Source: a virus | IMG/VR virus record: IMGVR_UViG_3300033154_000104 | Location: 1 to 42,226 of that record | DNA: 42,226 nucleotides | Reading direction: 5' to 3' (one strand) | In this document: in pieces, positions 35,086 through 42,051 of the stretch | Layout: every line of letters begins with the position of its first letter | Position numbering within the stretch: position 1 is the stretch's first letter | Made by a program: the position numbers and the translations under genes | The notes under the pieces: generated by a model | Told to the model about the DNA's origin: nothing | Database searches by the model: none | What the model saw: the letters and a program-made list of their open reading frames with translations, nothing else

Positions 35086-35319
35086 ATGACCCTCGAGCCC
35101 ACCATCCTGGTAGCCATCGCGTCCGCGCTCGTCGTCCTCGGCGTGTTCCTCGGCTCGTTGCGCTCGTCCACCAGGTCGGCGCACCACCGGCTCGACAAGC
35201 TGGAAGGGAAGCTGACCGACGAGTTCCGCGAGCTGCGCAGGACGCTGAAGGAATCTATCGAGAGCGCCTACCTGCATTGTCCGCTCGCAAGAGAACAGCA
35301 TGGCCGAGCTCAAGATTGA
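35086..35319 (+). CDS. Small membrane protein with coiled-coil tail
   Basis: This 77-residue protein starts at ATG 35086. Residues ~5-24 (PTILVAIASALVVLGVFLGS) form one transmembrane helix, followed by a charged helix (RLDKLEGKLTDEFRELRRTL). One transmembrane helix plus a coiled coil is typical of i-spanins and some holins. It is the first of several tiny membrane genes (35.1-36.5 kb) that look like a lysis cassette. The next gene starts inside its end. Confidence 0.55.
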   Translation: MTLEPTILVAIASALVVLGVFLGSLRSSTRSAHHRLDKLEGKLTDEFRELRRTLKESIESAYLHCPLAREQHGRAQD

Positions 35320-35491
35320 CGCGAAGACGGCGGCGTGGTTCGCGCTGCTCGCCCTCTGGGGTCTACTTGGCTGGATCTGCCTACGTGAGATCGGCAGAAT
35401 CGACGTGCTGGTGATCGACGGGCGGGCGACCGACAATGTGATCGACGACCTGGCCGGGAACCTGGCCGAGTGCGAATGCAAGGAGGACTGA
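35300..35491 (+). CDS. Small single-pass membrane protein
   Basis: This 63-residue protein starts at ATG 35300, 20 bases inside the previous gene. Residues 12-28 (AWFALLALWGLLGWICL) are a transmembrane helix. After it come acidic residues and an E-C-E-C-K-E-D end. It could be a holin partner or small spanin. No family named. Confidence 0.5.
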   Translation: MAELKIDAKTAAWFALLALWGLLGWICLREIGRIDVLVIDGRATDNVIDDLAGNLAECECKED

Positions 35492-35493
35492 TC

Positions 35494-35733
35494 GTGAAAG
35501 AACTATGGAATCACTTCTGGTCATCGCAGGCGTTCGCCGTGCGAATCATGCGGGTGCTGTTCATCGGCCTGGGAACGGCGCTCCTCGCCGGCCAGCTCGA
35601 CGGACTCATCGAAATCTGGCCGGTGCTGACCGTGGGGATCTTGAAGACCGTGGGCGTGCTGCTGAACCTGGCGGGCTCGCTCCTCACGGGCGGCGCGAAC
35701 GGGGTAACCAAGCCCGGACAGCCGGGGACATAG
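35494..35733 (+). CDS. Small hydrophobic holin-like protein
   Basis: This 79-residue product starts at GTG 35494 with AGGAGG seven bases upstream; the open frame above is not used. It has two hydrophobic segments (IMRVLFIGLGTALLAGQL and VLTVGILKTVGVLLNLAGSL) and a short tail. Two transmembrane helices in about 80 residues fits a class-II-like holin. Call based on topology only. Confidence 0.5.
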   Translation: MKELWNHFWSSQAFAVRIMRVLFIGLGTALLAGQLDGLIEIWPVLTVGILKTVGVLLNLAGSLLTGGANGVTKPGQPGT

Positions 35734-35746
35734 GGGAGTGTTGATC

Positions 35747-36052
35747 ATGGGAGTAATCAAGTGGGCGAGGATGGCGATCCGCTGGCTGACGAAGCGGGCC
35801 ACGCAGATCAAGGAGGCTCGCCTCAAAGCACAGGAGGTCGCTCGGATCATCACCGAGGGGACCAAGTACCAGATCGCCTACGAGCGGTTCTGCGAGAAGA
35901 TGGCCGTCGTCGAGTCCACCTACGGCGCGACCACGATGGCGTGGAAGACGATCCAGAAGGCCAAGAAGGGCGACGAGGTCGTCATCACAGCGAACGACGC
36001 GGAGTACCTGCGTCAGTTCAAGAAGACGTTCGACCAGACTTTGAAGAAGTGA
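35747..36052 (+). CDS. Small basic hypothetical protein
   Basis: This 101-residue protein starts at ATG 35747 after GGGAG. It is basic and helical (WARMAIRWLTKRATQIKEAR) with no clear membrane segment, and carries one Cys in ERFCEKM. It ends in a charged helix (LRQFKKTFDQTLKK). Its stop overlaps the next GTG (GTGA). Could be a regulator or lysis accessory; unknown. Confidence 0.5.
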   Translation: MGVIKWARMAIRWLTKRATQIKEARLKAQEVARIITEGTKYQIAYERFCEKMAVVESTYGATTMAWKTIQKAKKGDEVVITANDAEYLRQFKKTFDQTLKK

Positions 36053-36393
36053 TCCAGGTCGATGTTCGAGTGGGCCACTGGCTTCCCCGCTGGCTCGATG
36101 TATGCGCCGTGGCCCTGCCGCGGCGCATCTACTTCCAGGCCCTTGAGGTCGACCGCCGAATGCTCGTGCACGAGCTGGTGCACGTCGATCAGTGGGAGCG
36201 GTTCGGGGTCCTGGGGTTCCTGGCTCGGTACGTCTGGTGGTCGCTCTGGCGGGGCTACCAGAAGCACCCGCTCGAGGTCGAAGCTCGAGCAAAGGCAACG
36301 GGGGTGGAAGGATGCGATGGAATCGACTGGATCGACGGTACTGGCTCACGCTGGGGGTCCTACTTGGTGCGCTTCTCGTCTGGGCCTGGCTGA
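36049..36393 (+). CDS. Small zincin-like HExxH protein
   Basis: This 114-residue protein starts at GTG 36049, coupled to the upstream stop. The metallopeptidase motif HELVH is at residues 41-45 with VDQW behind it, and HPLEVEARA (73-81) could supply a third zinc ligand (E76 or E78). Aromatic stretches (GVLGFLARYVWWSLWRGY) might place it at a membrane. Similar short HExxH proteins occur in phages and may process virion or host proteins. No lysozyme or amidase is visible nearby, so a lytic peptidase role is possible. Activity unproven. Confidence 0.5.
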   Translation: MIQVDVRVGHWLPRWLDVCAVALPRRIYFQALEVDRRMLVHELVHVDQWERFGVLGFLARYVWWSLWRGYQKHPLEVEARAKATGVEGCDGIDWIDGTGSRWGSYLVRFSSGPG

Positions 36394-36524
36394 GCGCCCC
36401 GGAGCCGGAGGTCCTGATTATGGGGACTTCCACGTTCGGGACCGCTGGAGCGCCCGAATCGGGCCTGCCTGGCGGCCCCAGCGAGGCGATCGAGCCTCCC
36501 CCGGAGCACCTGGACGCCGAATAA
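36312..36524 (+). CDS. Small single-pass membrane protein
   Basis: This 70-residue protein is read from ATG 36312, with GGAAGG immediately ahead. Residues 10-26 (YWLTLGVLLGALLVWAW) form one transmembrane helix; the rest is a Gly/Pro/Ser-rich, mildly acidic tail. It overlaps the HExxH gene's end. Spanin or holin-type topology is possible, but there is no motif. It is the last gene before the long non-coding control region. Confidence 0.45.
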   Translation: MRWNRLDRRYWLTLGVLLGALLVWAWLSAPEPEVLIMGTSTFGTAGAPESGLPGGPSEAIEPPPEHLDAE

Positions 36525-36982
36525 TTGCGCGTCTCCTGGGGGATCTCAGGGGGTCACCGAAAGGGGTACCGCAGCCTGGTGGAGATGCGGTAACCCTTTC
36601 CAAGGCCGCACGCTCCGCGACCCATCATCTCACGAGAATGGTGGGTCGTCAGCCAGAGCGAGGGCAATAACCCCCCCCATAGTCAGCACAAATCGCCCGT
36701 AAGTCCCAATGATTCGACGGGCTTAGGCCTTTCCAGAAGATTCGGACATTCAAAAGGTCGAAATGGATGTCCGCAACCGTAGTCAGCGGAATAATGGGGG
36801 GGTAATTGCTCGCCGTGCTAACCTCGACCGTGCGAGGAGCAACTCGTCACCGCCCCGTTGGGATTCGGTCCGGGGCTCGCGCTCGCCGCTCCAGGGGTCG
36901 GGTTGCCTCCGCTCCTGGGGCGGCAAATTCCCTCCTTGCTTCTGCGTCTCCCCTCGGATACCATGTCTCCGGAGGGCGACAC
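36525..36982. promoter_or_regulatory. Non-coding control region with several inverted repeats
   Basis: About 460 bases without a convincing gene. Stem-loops are GAAAGGGGTACCGC (36559-36572) with GCGGTAACCCTTTC (36587-36600), and CGACCCATCA (36618-36627) with TGGTGGGTCG (36639-36648). Smaller stems are GCCCGT/ACGGGC (36695-36722) and CGGACAT/ATGTCCG (36743-36773). A long-range pair links 36664-36680 to 36794-36809, with C8 and G7 tracts. TAGTCAGC occurs at 36680-36687 and 36780-36787, exactly 100 bp apart. It separates the late and early-like blocks, so promoters, operators or an origin are likely. No clean -10/-35 pair was found by eye. Confidence 0.55.
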
Positions 36983-37171
36983 ATGCAGATTAACCTGGCG
37001 GCGATCCTCGAGGACCGTGGGCTGACGCAGGGCGACCTGGCCGCGAAGGCAGGCACGGCCCGCACCCACATCAATGCGCTCGTGAACGGCAAGAAGCTGC
37101 CCACGATCGAGACGGCGTTGCGCATCGCCCGCATTCTTGAGGTTCCCGTCGAAGACATCTGGGCTGCGTAG
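36983..37171 (+). CDS. XRE-family HTH repressor (Cro/CI-like)
   Basis: This 62-residue protein starts at ATG 36983 after GGAGGG; the frame open upstream is non-coding. It is essentially one helix-turn-helix domain: LAAILEDRGLTQGDLAAKAG, THINALVNGKKLPTIETAL and RIARILEVPVEDIW match the XRE pattern. It likely binds operators in the region just upstream and controls the right-hand genes, the left-hand late genes or both. Confidence 0.85.
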   Translation: MQINLAAILEDRGLTQGDLAAKAGTARTHINALVNGKKLPTIETALRIARILEVPVEDIWAA

Positions 37172-37197
37172 ACCACCCGCAGTCCGAAGGAGGCGCT

Positions 37198-38313
37198 ATG
37201 CCGATCGAAGCGTTGGGTCTGAAGCCCCGCTTGCCCCGGATTGGAAAGATCCGTCTGGGCGAGATGGCGAAGAACAGCAAGGGCAAGGAGTACCCCAAAG
37301 CCCTGGACTACTTCAGCTTCCGGGATGTTCCGGAGCTGGCCGAGATGCTCGGAGAGAAGGACTGCCGCCGCATCCCGCGGATCATGGTCCCCGCCGAGAA
37401 GGAAGATGATTGGTTCCCCGTGAGCTGGACCGCCTACGGCAAGAGCACGGGGATCTTCTGCCGCTCCTGGGACGGCGAGACGGCCACGCGGACCTACATG
37501 GGCGATGCCGACGCCCAGGGCCACGCCTTCATCAAGGATCAGGGCCTCCAGGTCGCAGACGGCGAGATGTTCGACATGCCCTGCACTCAGGAGGAGTGCC
37601 CGTACTACGTCAAGCAGCGGTGCAAGCGGCTGGGCCGTCTGTTCTTCTTCGTCCTCGATTCGCCTGTGTTCGGCGTCTACGAGATCTCCACCACCAGCAT
37701 CAACTCGATGCGCAACGTGATCAGCGCAGCGCGAGCGATCAAGGAGACGGCGGGTCGGATCGCCGGTATCCCGCTGACCCTGACTCTCGAACCTGCCCAG
37801 GTAGCGCCGGGTGGCCGGCGCAAGACCGTCTGGGTGCTGAACCTCACCTTCGAGGAGGGCGGGATCAAAAAGCTGCTCCAGGTCGCGGAGAGTCGGCACA
37901 TCGCCAAGCTCCCGGCAGCGAGCGAAGTGCGAGAAGCTGCAGCTCGGAGCGCGGCGGTACCGGAAGACCTCTACCCGGACGGCGGGGAGGACCTCGATCA
38001 GTCCCTCGGCGCAGAGGAGAAGGCCGACCACGAAGCCCACGAGCGGGGGGACGTCGAGTACCGGCTTGCCGACGACGAGCCGCTGAACACCGGGGACGAG
38101 ATCTTCGCCGAGGCCAACGAGGCGGATCGCGCCGTCAGCGAGGAGCACAAGCCCACCGGGGAGCAGGTGGCTCGCGCCGTAGAGAACGCCGAGAAGAACC
38201 GCGACAAGCCGCCGCACGGCCAGCGCCGCCGCCCGACCCCTCGGCCCCAGCCCCAGACCCCGACAGACAACGTCGCTCCCGAGCGGGGCGAATCCGGCTT
38301 CATCGACTTCTAG
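37198..38313 (+). CDS. Cys-rich metal-binding protein, RDF-like (Gp3-type)
   Basis: This 371-residue protein starts at ATG 37198 after GAAGGAGG. The N-terminus (RLPRIGKIRLGE, then SKGKEYPKALDYF) recalls the Gp3-like family that includes the phiC31 recombination directionality factor and proteins labelled hydrolase or metal-binding. C88 and the C129-x4-C134-x7-C142 set probably form a metal site. Residues ~240-371 are acidic and Pro/Gln/Arg-rich, probably disordered, unlike compact RDFs. No integrase is in the window. Adjacent nuclease and SMC genes point to DNA recombination or replication. Confidence 0.5.
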   Translation: MPIEALGLKPRLPRIGKIRLGEMAKNSKGKEYPKALDYFSFRDVPELAEMLGEKDCRRIPRIMVPAEKEDDWFPVSWTAYGKSTGIFCRSWDGETATRTYMGDADAQGHAFIKDQGLQVADGEMFDMPCTQEECPYYVKQRCKRLGRLFFFVLDSPVFGVYEISTTSINSMRNVISAARAIKETAGRIAGIPLTLTLEPAQVAPGGRRKTVWVLNLTFEEGGIKKLLQVAESRHIAKLPAASEVREAAARSAAVPEDLYPDGGEDLDQSLGAEEKADHEAHERGDVEYRLADDEPLNTGDEIFAEANEADRAVSEEHKPTGEQVARAVENAEKNRDKPPHGQRRRPTPRPQPQTPTDNVAPERGESGFIDF

Positions 38314-38322
38314 GAGGCAACC

Positions 38323-39498
38323 ATGACCCAAGCGAAAGCATCGCCCATCCCGATGGCGCGATATTCGGTATCTCCGTCCAAGCTGCGGACCTTCGGGTGT
38401 CCGTATCGGTACATGAAGAAGTACATCAAGCGCACGGAGGAGCCGCAGGTGCTCCCGTTCGCTATGGGCTCCTTGACGCACGACATCGCCGCGGAGTACT
38501 TCAGCGCGTGCGCATCTTCCGGCCTGACGTCGAACGACCGGCTCTACAGGATCACGGACGATTGCTGGTTCAAGCGCGATCCGCTGATCGAGGCCGACAG
38601 TTGGGACGACGTCGACATGTTCGTCCGCACCCTCGCGGAGTACCCGATCGACCCGAAGGCGATCGTGGGAGTCGAGCAGAAGCTCAGCCTCCGCGAGGAC
38701 CTCACGGTGACGGCCTGGGACACCACCGACGTCGCCTACGGCGGGATCATGGATCTCGTCACCGCGGAGGGCTCCGGCTACCAGATTGTCGATTGGACGA
38801 CCGCGGCCCTCGGCGGGGTGCACCAGCGGCAGAAGGAGTTCCAGCTTCGCTTCTACGGCTGGCTGTTCTACACCTACCTCGGCTTGACCGCCGAGAACAA
38901 CCGGCGCAACGAGATCGCCGTCCGCACCAAGAGCTTGCGCACCGGCAAGGAGATCGAGGTCCAGCTAACCCCAGACGACCACGCGAAGACCTGGTCCCGG
39001 ATCGAGATCGAGCGTCGGCGCATCATGGAGCGGGTCGACAACGACGGGCCCTGGGAGGCCTGCGCGGGTTCGCTCTGCGCGATCTGCCACCTGGACTGTC
39101 CGCTGGAGAAGATCGAGGGGGCCCCGCCCGTGCGTATCGACGACGCCAAGTCGGCGGGCGAGGTTCACCAGCGGCTCATCCTCGTCGATCGTGAGCGGAA
39201 GCTCCTGACGTCGCTCCTGAAGTCCTACGTCGGCGTGCACGGCAGCGTCGAGTCCAACGGCGTCGAGGCGCGGATCGACTCGACCGAGAAGCACAACTAC
39301 GACGTGCCCGGCATCATCGAGTGCCTCTCGGCGTCCGGCTGGAACGAGCGGGACATCCATGCGGTCCTCTCGGTCAACCGCACCAAGCTGAAGAAGGCCT
39401 GCAATAAGGACGAGGCGACGTGGATCGCGTGCGAGGCCGAGGACGACCCCAGCTTCTCCGAGCGGTTCACCCCGATCGGGACCGTCAAGGAGGCGTGA
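38323..39498 (+). CDS. RecB/Cas4-like PD-(D/E)XK Fe-S nuclease
   Basis: This 391-residue protein starts at ATG 38323 with TAGGAGG upstream. Motifs: SPSKLRTFGCPYRY with C26, GSLTHD (H53), GVEQKL (E118), GIMDLV (D144), D157-W-T-T where the family normally has D-x-K, then Q174 to Y178 (QLRFYGW). C252-x2-C255-x3-C259, perhaps with C26, would ligate a 4Fe-4S cluster as in Cas4 and AddB. The usual catalytic Lys is Thr159 (ACG, one base from AAG), so activity may be lost or the Lys may have moved (K171 is near). Likely role is trimming DNA ends with the ATPase downstream. Confidence 0.75.
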   Translation: MTQAKASPIPMARYSVSPSKLRTFGCPYRYMKKYIKRTEEPQVLPFAMGSLTHDIAAEYFSACASSGLTSNDRLYRITDDCWFKRDPLIEADSWDDVDMFVRTLAEYPIDPKAIVGVEQKLSLREDLTVTAWDTTDVAYGGIMDLVTAEGSGYQIVDWTTAALGGVHQRQKEFQLRFYGWLFYTYLGLTAENNRRNEIAVRTKSLRTGKEIEVQLTPDDHAKTWSRIEIERRRIMERVDNDGPWEACAGSLCAICHLDCPLEKIEGAPPVRIDDAKSAGEVHQRLILVDRERKLLTSLLKSYVGVHGSVESNGVEARIDSTEKHNYDVPGIIECLSASGWNERDIHAVLSVNRTKLKKACNKDEATWIACEAEDDPSFSERFTPIGTVKEA

Positions 39499-39743
39499 TG
39501 CCCGACAACCCCATCGTGGCCCACACCGTCTCGTGCTGCGTCTTCGTGAAAGGCAAGGAGAACGCCAGCGCAGCCGCCAACGAGTTCGTCCGAAGGCTGC
39601 TCGACGGCAGACGGCTCCTACATTGCAAGCCCATCCGCCAGGATCTCACCAGCGGCGACACCATCTACTGCGGTGCCGACGTGCAGGAGATCGTCGAGTT
39701 CGTTCCCACCGCAGTCGTCAAGAAGAAAAAGGAGGCAACCTGA
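39498..39743 (+). CDS. Small hypothetical protein in the nuclease-ATPase operon
   Basis: This 81-residue protein starts at ATG 39498, overlapping the upstream stop (TGATG) with AAGGAGG just before. It has paired cysteines in SCCVF and single ones further on (LLHCKP, IYCGAD), and ends in a KKKKEAT basic tail. It overlaps the ATPase start by TGATG too, so the three genes are tightly coupled. Possible small partner of the nuclease or ATPase; not recognised. Confidence 0.65.
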   Translation: MPDNPIVAHTVSCCVFVKGKENASAAANEFVRRLLDGRRLLHCKPIRQDLTSGDTIYCGADVQEIVEFVPTAVVKKKKEAT

Positions 39744-41632
39744 TGTACCTGCGCAGTATCGAAATGAAGAACTTCCGATGCTTCGAGAAGACGCTGATCG
39801 AGCCATTGAATATGGTCAACGTCTTCGCGGGGCTCAACGGAGAAGGCAAGAGCACGATCCTCGACGCGATCGCCGTCGCGCTCACCGGCACCTGCCGGGG
39901 CGCGGAGACGGGCCGCAACCTTGGGGACCTGCGCCGCACCGGCTCGCGGCGCAAGTGGGAAGTGACGCTCACCGACAACGACGGCAACATGATCCCCCGG
40001 CGCGAAGGCGAGGGGCCCAAGAGCGCAACCCAGGACGCGATCAACACTCAGTTGGGGTTCACCGAGGCACGCGCCGCGATCCGGGCCTGCCTCTACTCGA
40101 CCGAGATCCTCCGCATGAAGCCCGCCGAGGCGCAGGCGCTCATGCTCGACCTGGCGCAGCCCGCCGCGGTCAAGATCCCCATTGAGTACCAGGAGCTACT
40201 CATCAACTGGATGAAGCGCGACGTCGAGGAAGCTGGGACCGCCGAGGTCGGCGAACTGTACGCCCAGGCCTACGACCGCAGGCGCGAGGTCGGCTCGGAG
40301 CTCCGGACGCTGGGCGAGGTCAGTCTCGACGTCCCGGACGCGCTGAAGGACAAGACGCTCAGCGACCTGGAGGACCTCGACCTGCGCGTCACGGCTCGCG
40401 TCAAGGAGATCGAGAACGAGGCCGGGGAGCTACAGCTCGAGGTAGCCACGCTCGACCGCAAGGGCGAGCAGCTCGAAGACAAGCTCGCCCGCATCGACGC
40501 GGCGCTCGCCGACATCGGCGACCTCGACGACACCGCCGACGAGATCAAAGCGGACACGAGCAAGCTGCTCCAGCAGCTCGCCGACGCGACCGAGGCCCGC
40601 AAGCTGACGCTCGCCAAGCTCGCCACGACCACTGAGAGGGTCGCGGAGGCCAAGGGCGACATCAAGGCCATCGAGACTTACGCGCAGCAGGTCGGCAAGG
40701 ACATCAAGGCCTGCCCGATGTGCACGACCAAGTTGCAGCCGGCGAAGCTGAAGGCGCTGCGGCTGACGCTGAAGGAGCGAATGGGCGCCGTGGCCCGCGG
40801 CTCGCAGAAGGACCGCATGGAGCTGGGCAAGCTGAAGGAGAACGAGGTCGAGTTCGAGAAGGTCCAGGGCAGCCTGGAGCGGGAGATCGCCAAGGTCGAG
40901 CGGCGCGAGCAACACTACATCCAGAACCGCGACCGTCTCGCCAAGTGTGAGGCCATGAAAGAGGCTGTCCAGGCTGAGATCAAGGCGCACGGCAAGACGC
41001 TGAAGGCTGACCGGGAGGAGCGGCTCGCCAAGATGGGCGCCCTGGAGGACCGAGCCAAGCAGGGCCGGGAGAAGCAGACGATGATCCGCGAGGCCGTCGT
41101 CGCCCGCAAGGCGATGGCGACCCACGGCGACCGCTACGCCAACCTGAAGCGCGAACAGGACGACCTCGACGCGCTCGTGAAGGGCCTCTCGCCGACCGGG
41201 CCGATCCAGGCGGAGCTGGCTGCGGGCGACGAGGTCGCGGCCTTCGAGGGCCAGCTACTTGAAATCATGGCCCTGTGGGGCTACGAGGGCGTCTCGATCG
41301 CGCCGCGGCTTTCCGAAGGCAAGGAGCCCCTGGTGTGGGAGCGCCCGGCCAGGCTGCTCTCGGACGCCCAGAGGACCCTGTTCGGGGTGGCGTTCCAGAT
41401 CGCCACGGCGACCGTGACGAAGATCGGCATGGTGGCGATCGACAACCTCGAGCACCTGGATCCGGCGACCTCCGGCAAGGTGCTCCAGCTTCTCCGGGAG
41501 TGCACTCATCAGTCGTTCGTGTTCAAGGTCCAGTCAAAGGACCTTCCGAGTCGTATGCCGACCGACGTCAGCATCTTCGAGGTCAACGCCCGTGAGACAA
41601 TCCGGCCCCACGGCGAAGAGATCACGGTATGA
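39743..41632 (+). CDS. Rad50/SbcC-like SMC-family ATPase
   Basis: This 629-residue ATPase starts at ATG 39743 with AAGGAGG upstream. Walker A GLNGEGKST is at 30-38, followed by a long Arg/Glu/Lys coiled coil. CPMC (324-327) is a zinc hook, then comes the return coiled coil, a signature-like LSDAQRT (539-545), and Walker B VAIDN with D567. The glutamate expected at 568 is Asn (AIDNLEHLD). Phage relatives with DN at this spot exist in my memory, but that is not checked. Such proteins bridge DNA ends and work with a nuclease (Mre11/SbcD). No Mre11-like gene is visible here, so the RecB-like nuclease may fill the role. Confidence 0.85.
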   Translation: MYLRSIEMKNFRCFEKTLIEPLNMVNVFAGLNGEGKSTILDAIAVALTGTCRGAETGRNLGDLRRTGSRRKWEVTLTDNDGNMIPRREGEGPKSATQDAINTQLGFTEARAAIRACLYSTEILRMKPAEAQALMLDLAQPAAVKIPIEYQELLINWMKRDVEEAGTAEVGELYAQAYDRRREVGSELRTLGEVSLDVPDALKDKTLSDLEDLDLRVTARVKEIENEAGELQLEVATLDRKGEQLEDKLARIDAALADIGDLDDTADEIKADTSKLLQQLADATEARKLTLAKLATTTERVAEAKGDIKAIETYAQQVGKDIKACPMCTTKLQPAKLKALRLTLKERMGAVARGSQKDRMELGKLKENEVEFEKVQGSLEREIAKVERREQHYIQNRDRLAKCEAMKEAVQAEIKAHGKTLKADREERLAKMGALEDRAKQGREKQTMIREAVVARKAMATHGDRYANLKREQDDLDALVKGLSPTGPIQAELAAGDEVAAFEGQLLEIMALWGYEGVSIAPRLSEGKEPLVWERPARLLSDAQRTLFGVAFQIATATVTKIGMVAIDNLEHLDPATSGKVLQLLRECTHQSFVFKVQSKDLPSRMPTDVSIFEVNARETIRPHGEEITV

Positions 41633-41835
41633 GCGTCCCCGACCAGCACCTCGACCCGCCCGAGCCCAACAACTGCCCGCGCTGCTTCGCGGACTACAAC
41701 GCGGGCCTCTCACCCCAGGAAGCTGAGGGGCCCGACTACGACCCGGAGGAGTGGGACATCTGTCCACGCCACGCGAAGGAGAAGGCCGACGAGCTGCGCT
41801 TCGAGGCCAAGTGGGAAGACCGGCCCGATGACTAA
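41629..41835 (+). CDS. Small zinc-binding-like acidic protein
   Basis: This 68-residue protein starts at ATG 41629, coupled to the ATPase stop (ATGA). It has NCPRCF and later DICPRH, so two C-P-x-C/H elements could bind zinc. It is acidic in the middle (QEAEGPDYDPEEWD), with a charged helical end. Probably a small accessory to the recombination module; no family named. It overlaps the next gene by 8 bases. Confidence 0.62.
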   Translation: MSVPDQHLDPPEPNNCPRCFADYNAGLSPQEAEGPDYDPEEWDICPRHAKEKADELRFEAKWEDRPDD

Positions 41836-42037
41836 GCTCATGGTCAAGAACAATCGGACGTACTGGGTCCAGACTTCCCCCAACGGCGTATCGACGTTCG
41901 TGGAGCTGGACGACACGAGCGGCTGGCTCGTCCCGCGACCGTGGTGGAAGCGGATCTTCTGCCGACTCTGGCCGTGGGCCAAGGCGGGCAAGTTCGACTT
42001 TGTCGAGGACAAGGACATCTGCCTCGACGACCTGTAG
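41828..42037 (+). CDS. Small hypothetical protein
   Basis: This 69-residue protein starts at ATG 41828. It is Trp-rich (RTYWVQTSPNG, GWLVPRPWWKRIFCRLWPWA) with single Cys residues in IFCRLW and DICLDDL. The Trp cluster could be a membrane-surface or protein-contact helix. The stop is followed by GAAGGAGGAG, which drives the next gene. Not recognised. Confidence 0.55.
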   Translation: MTKLMVKNNRTYWVQTSPNGVSTFVELDDTSGWLVPRPWWKRIFCRLWPWAKAGKFDFVEDKDICLDDL

Positions 42038-42051
42038 AAGGAGGAGCGACC

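Noticed and set aside
36062-36670. 202-codon + strand frame over the HExxH gene and into the control region
   Set aside because: It is Ser/Arg/Trp-rich, shadows the GTG 36049 frame, and runs into the hairpin region with no SD.
36806-36982. Upstream part of the open frame preceding the XRE repressor
   Set aside because: Composition is non-coding and GGAGGG with ATG 36983 gives a full HTH domain.
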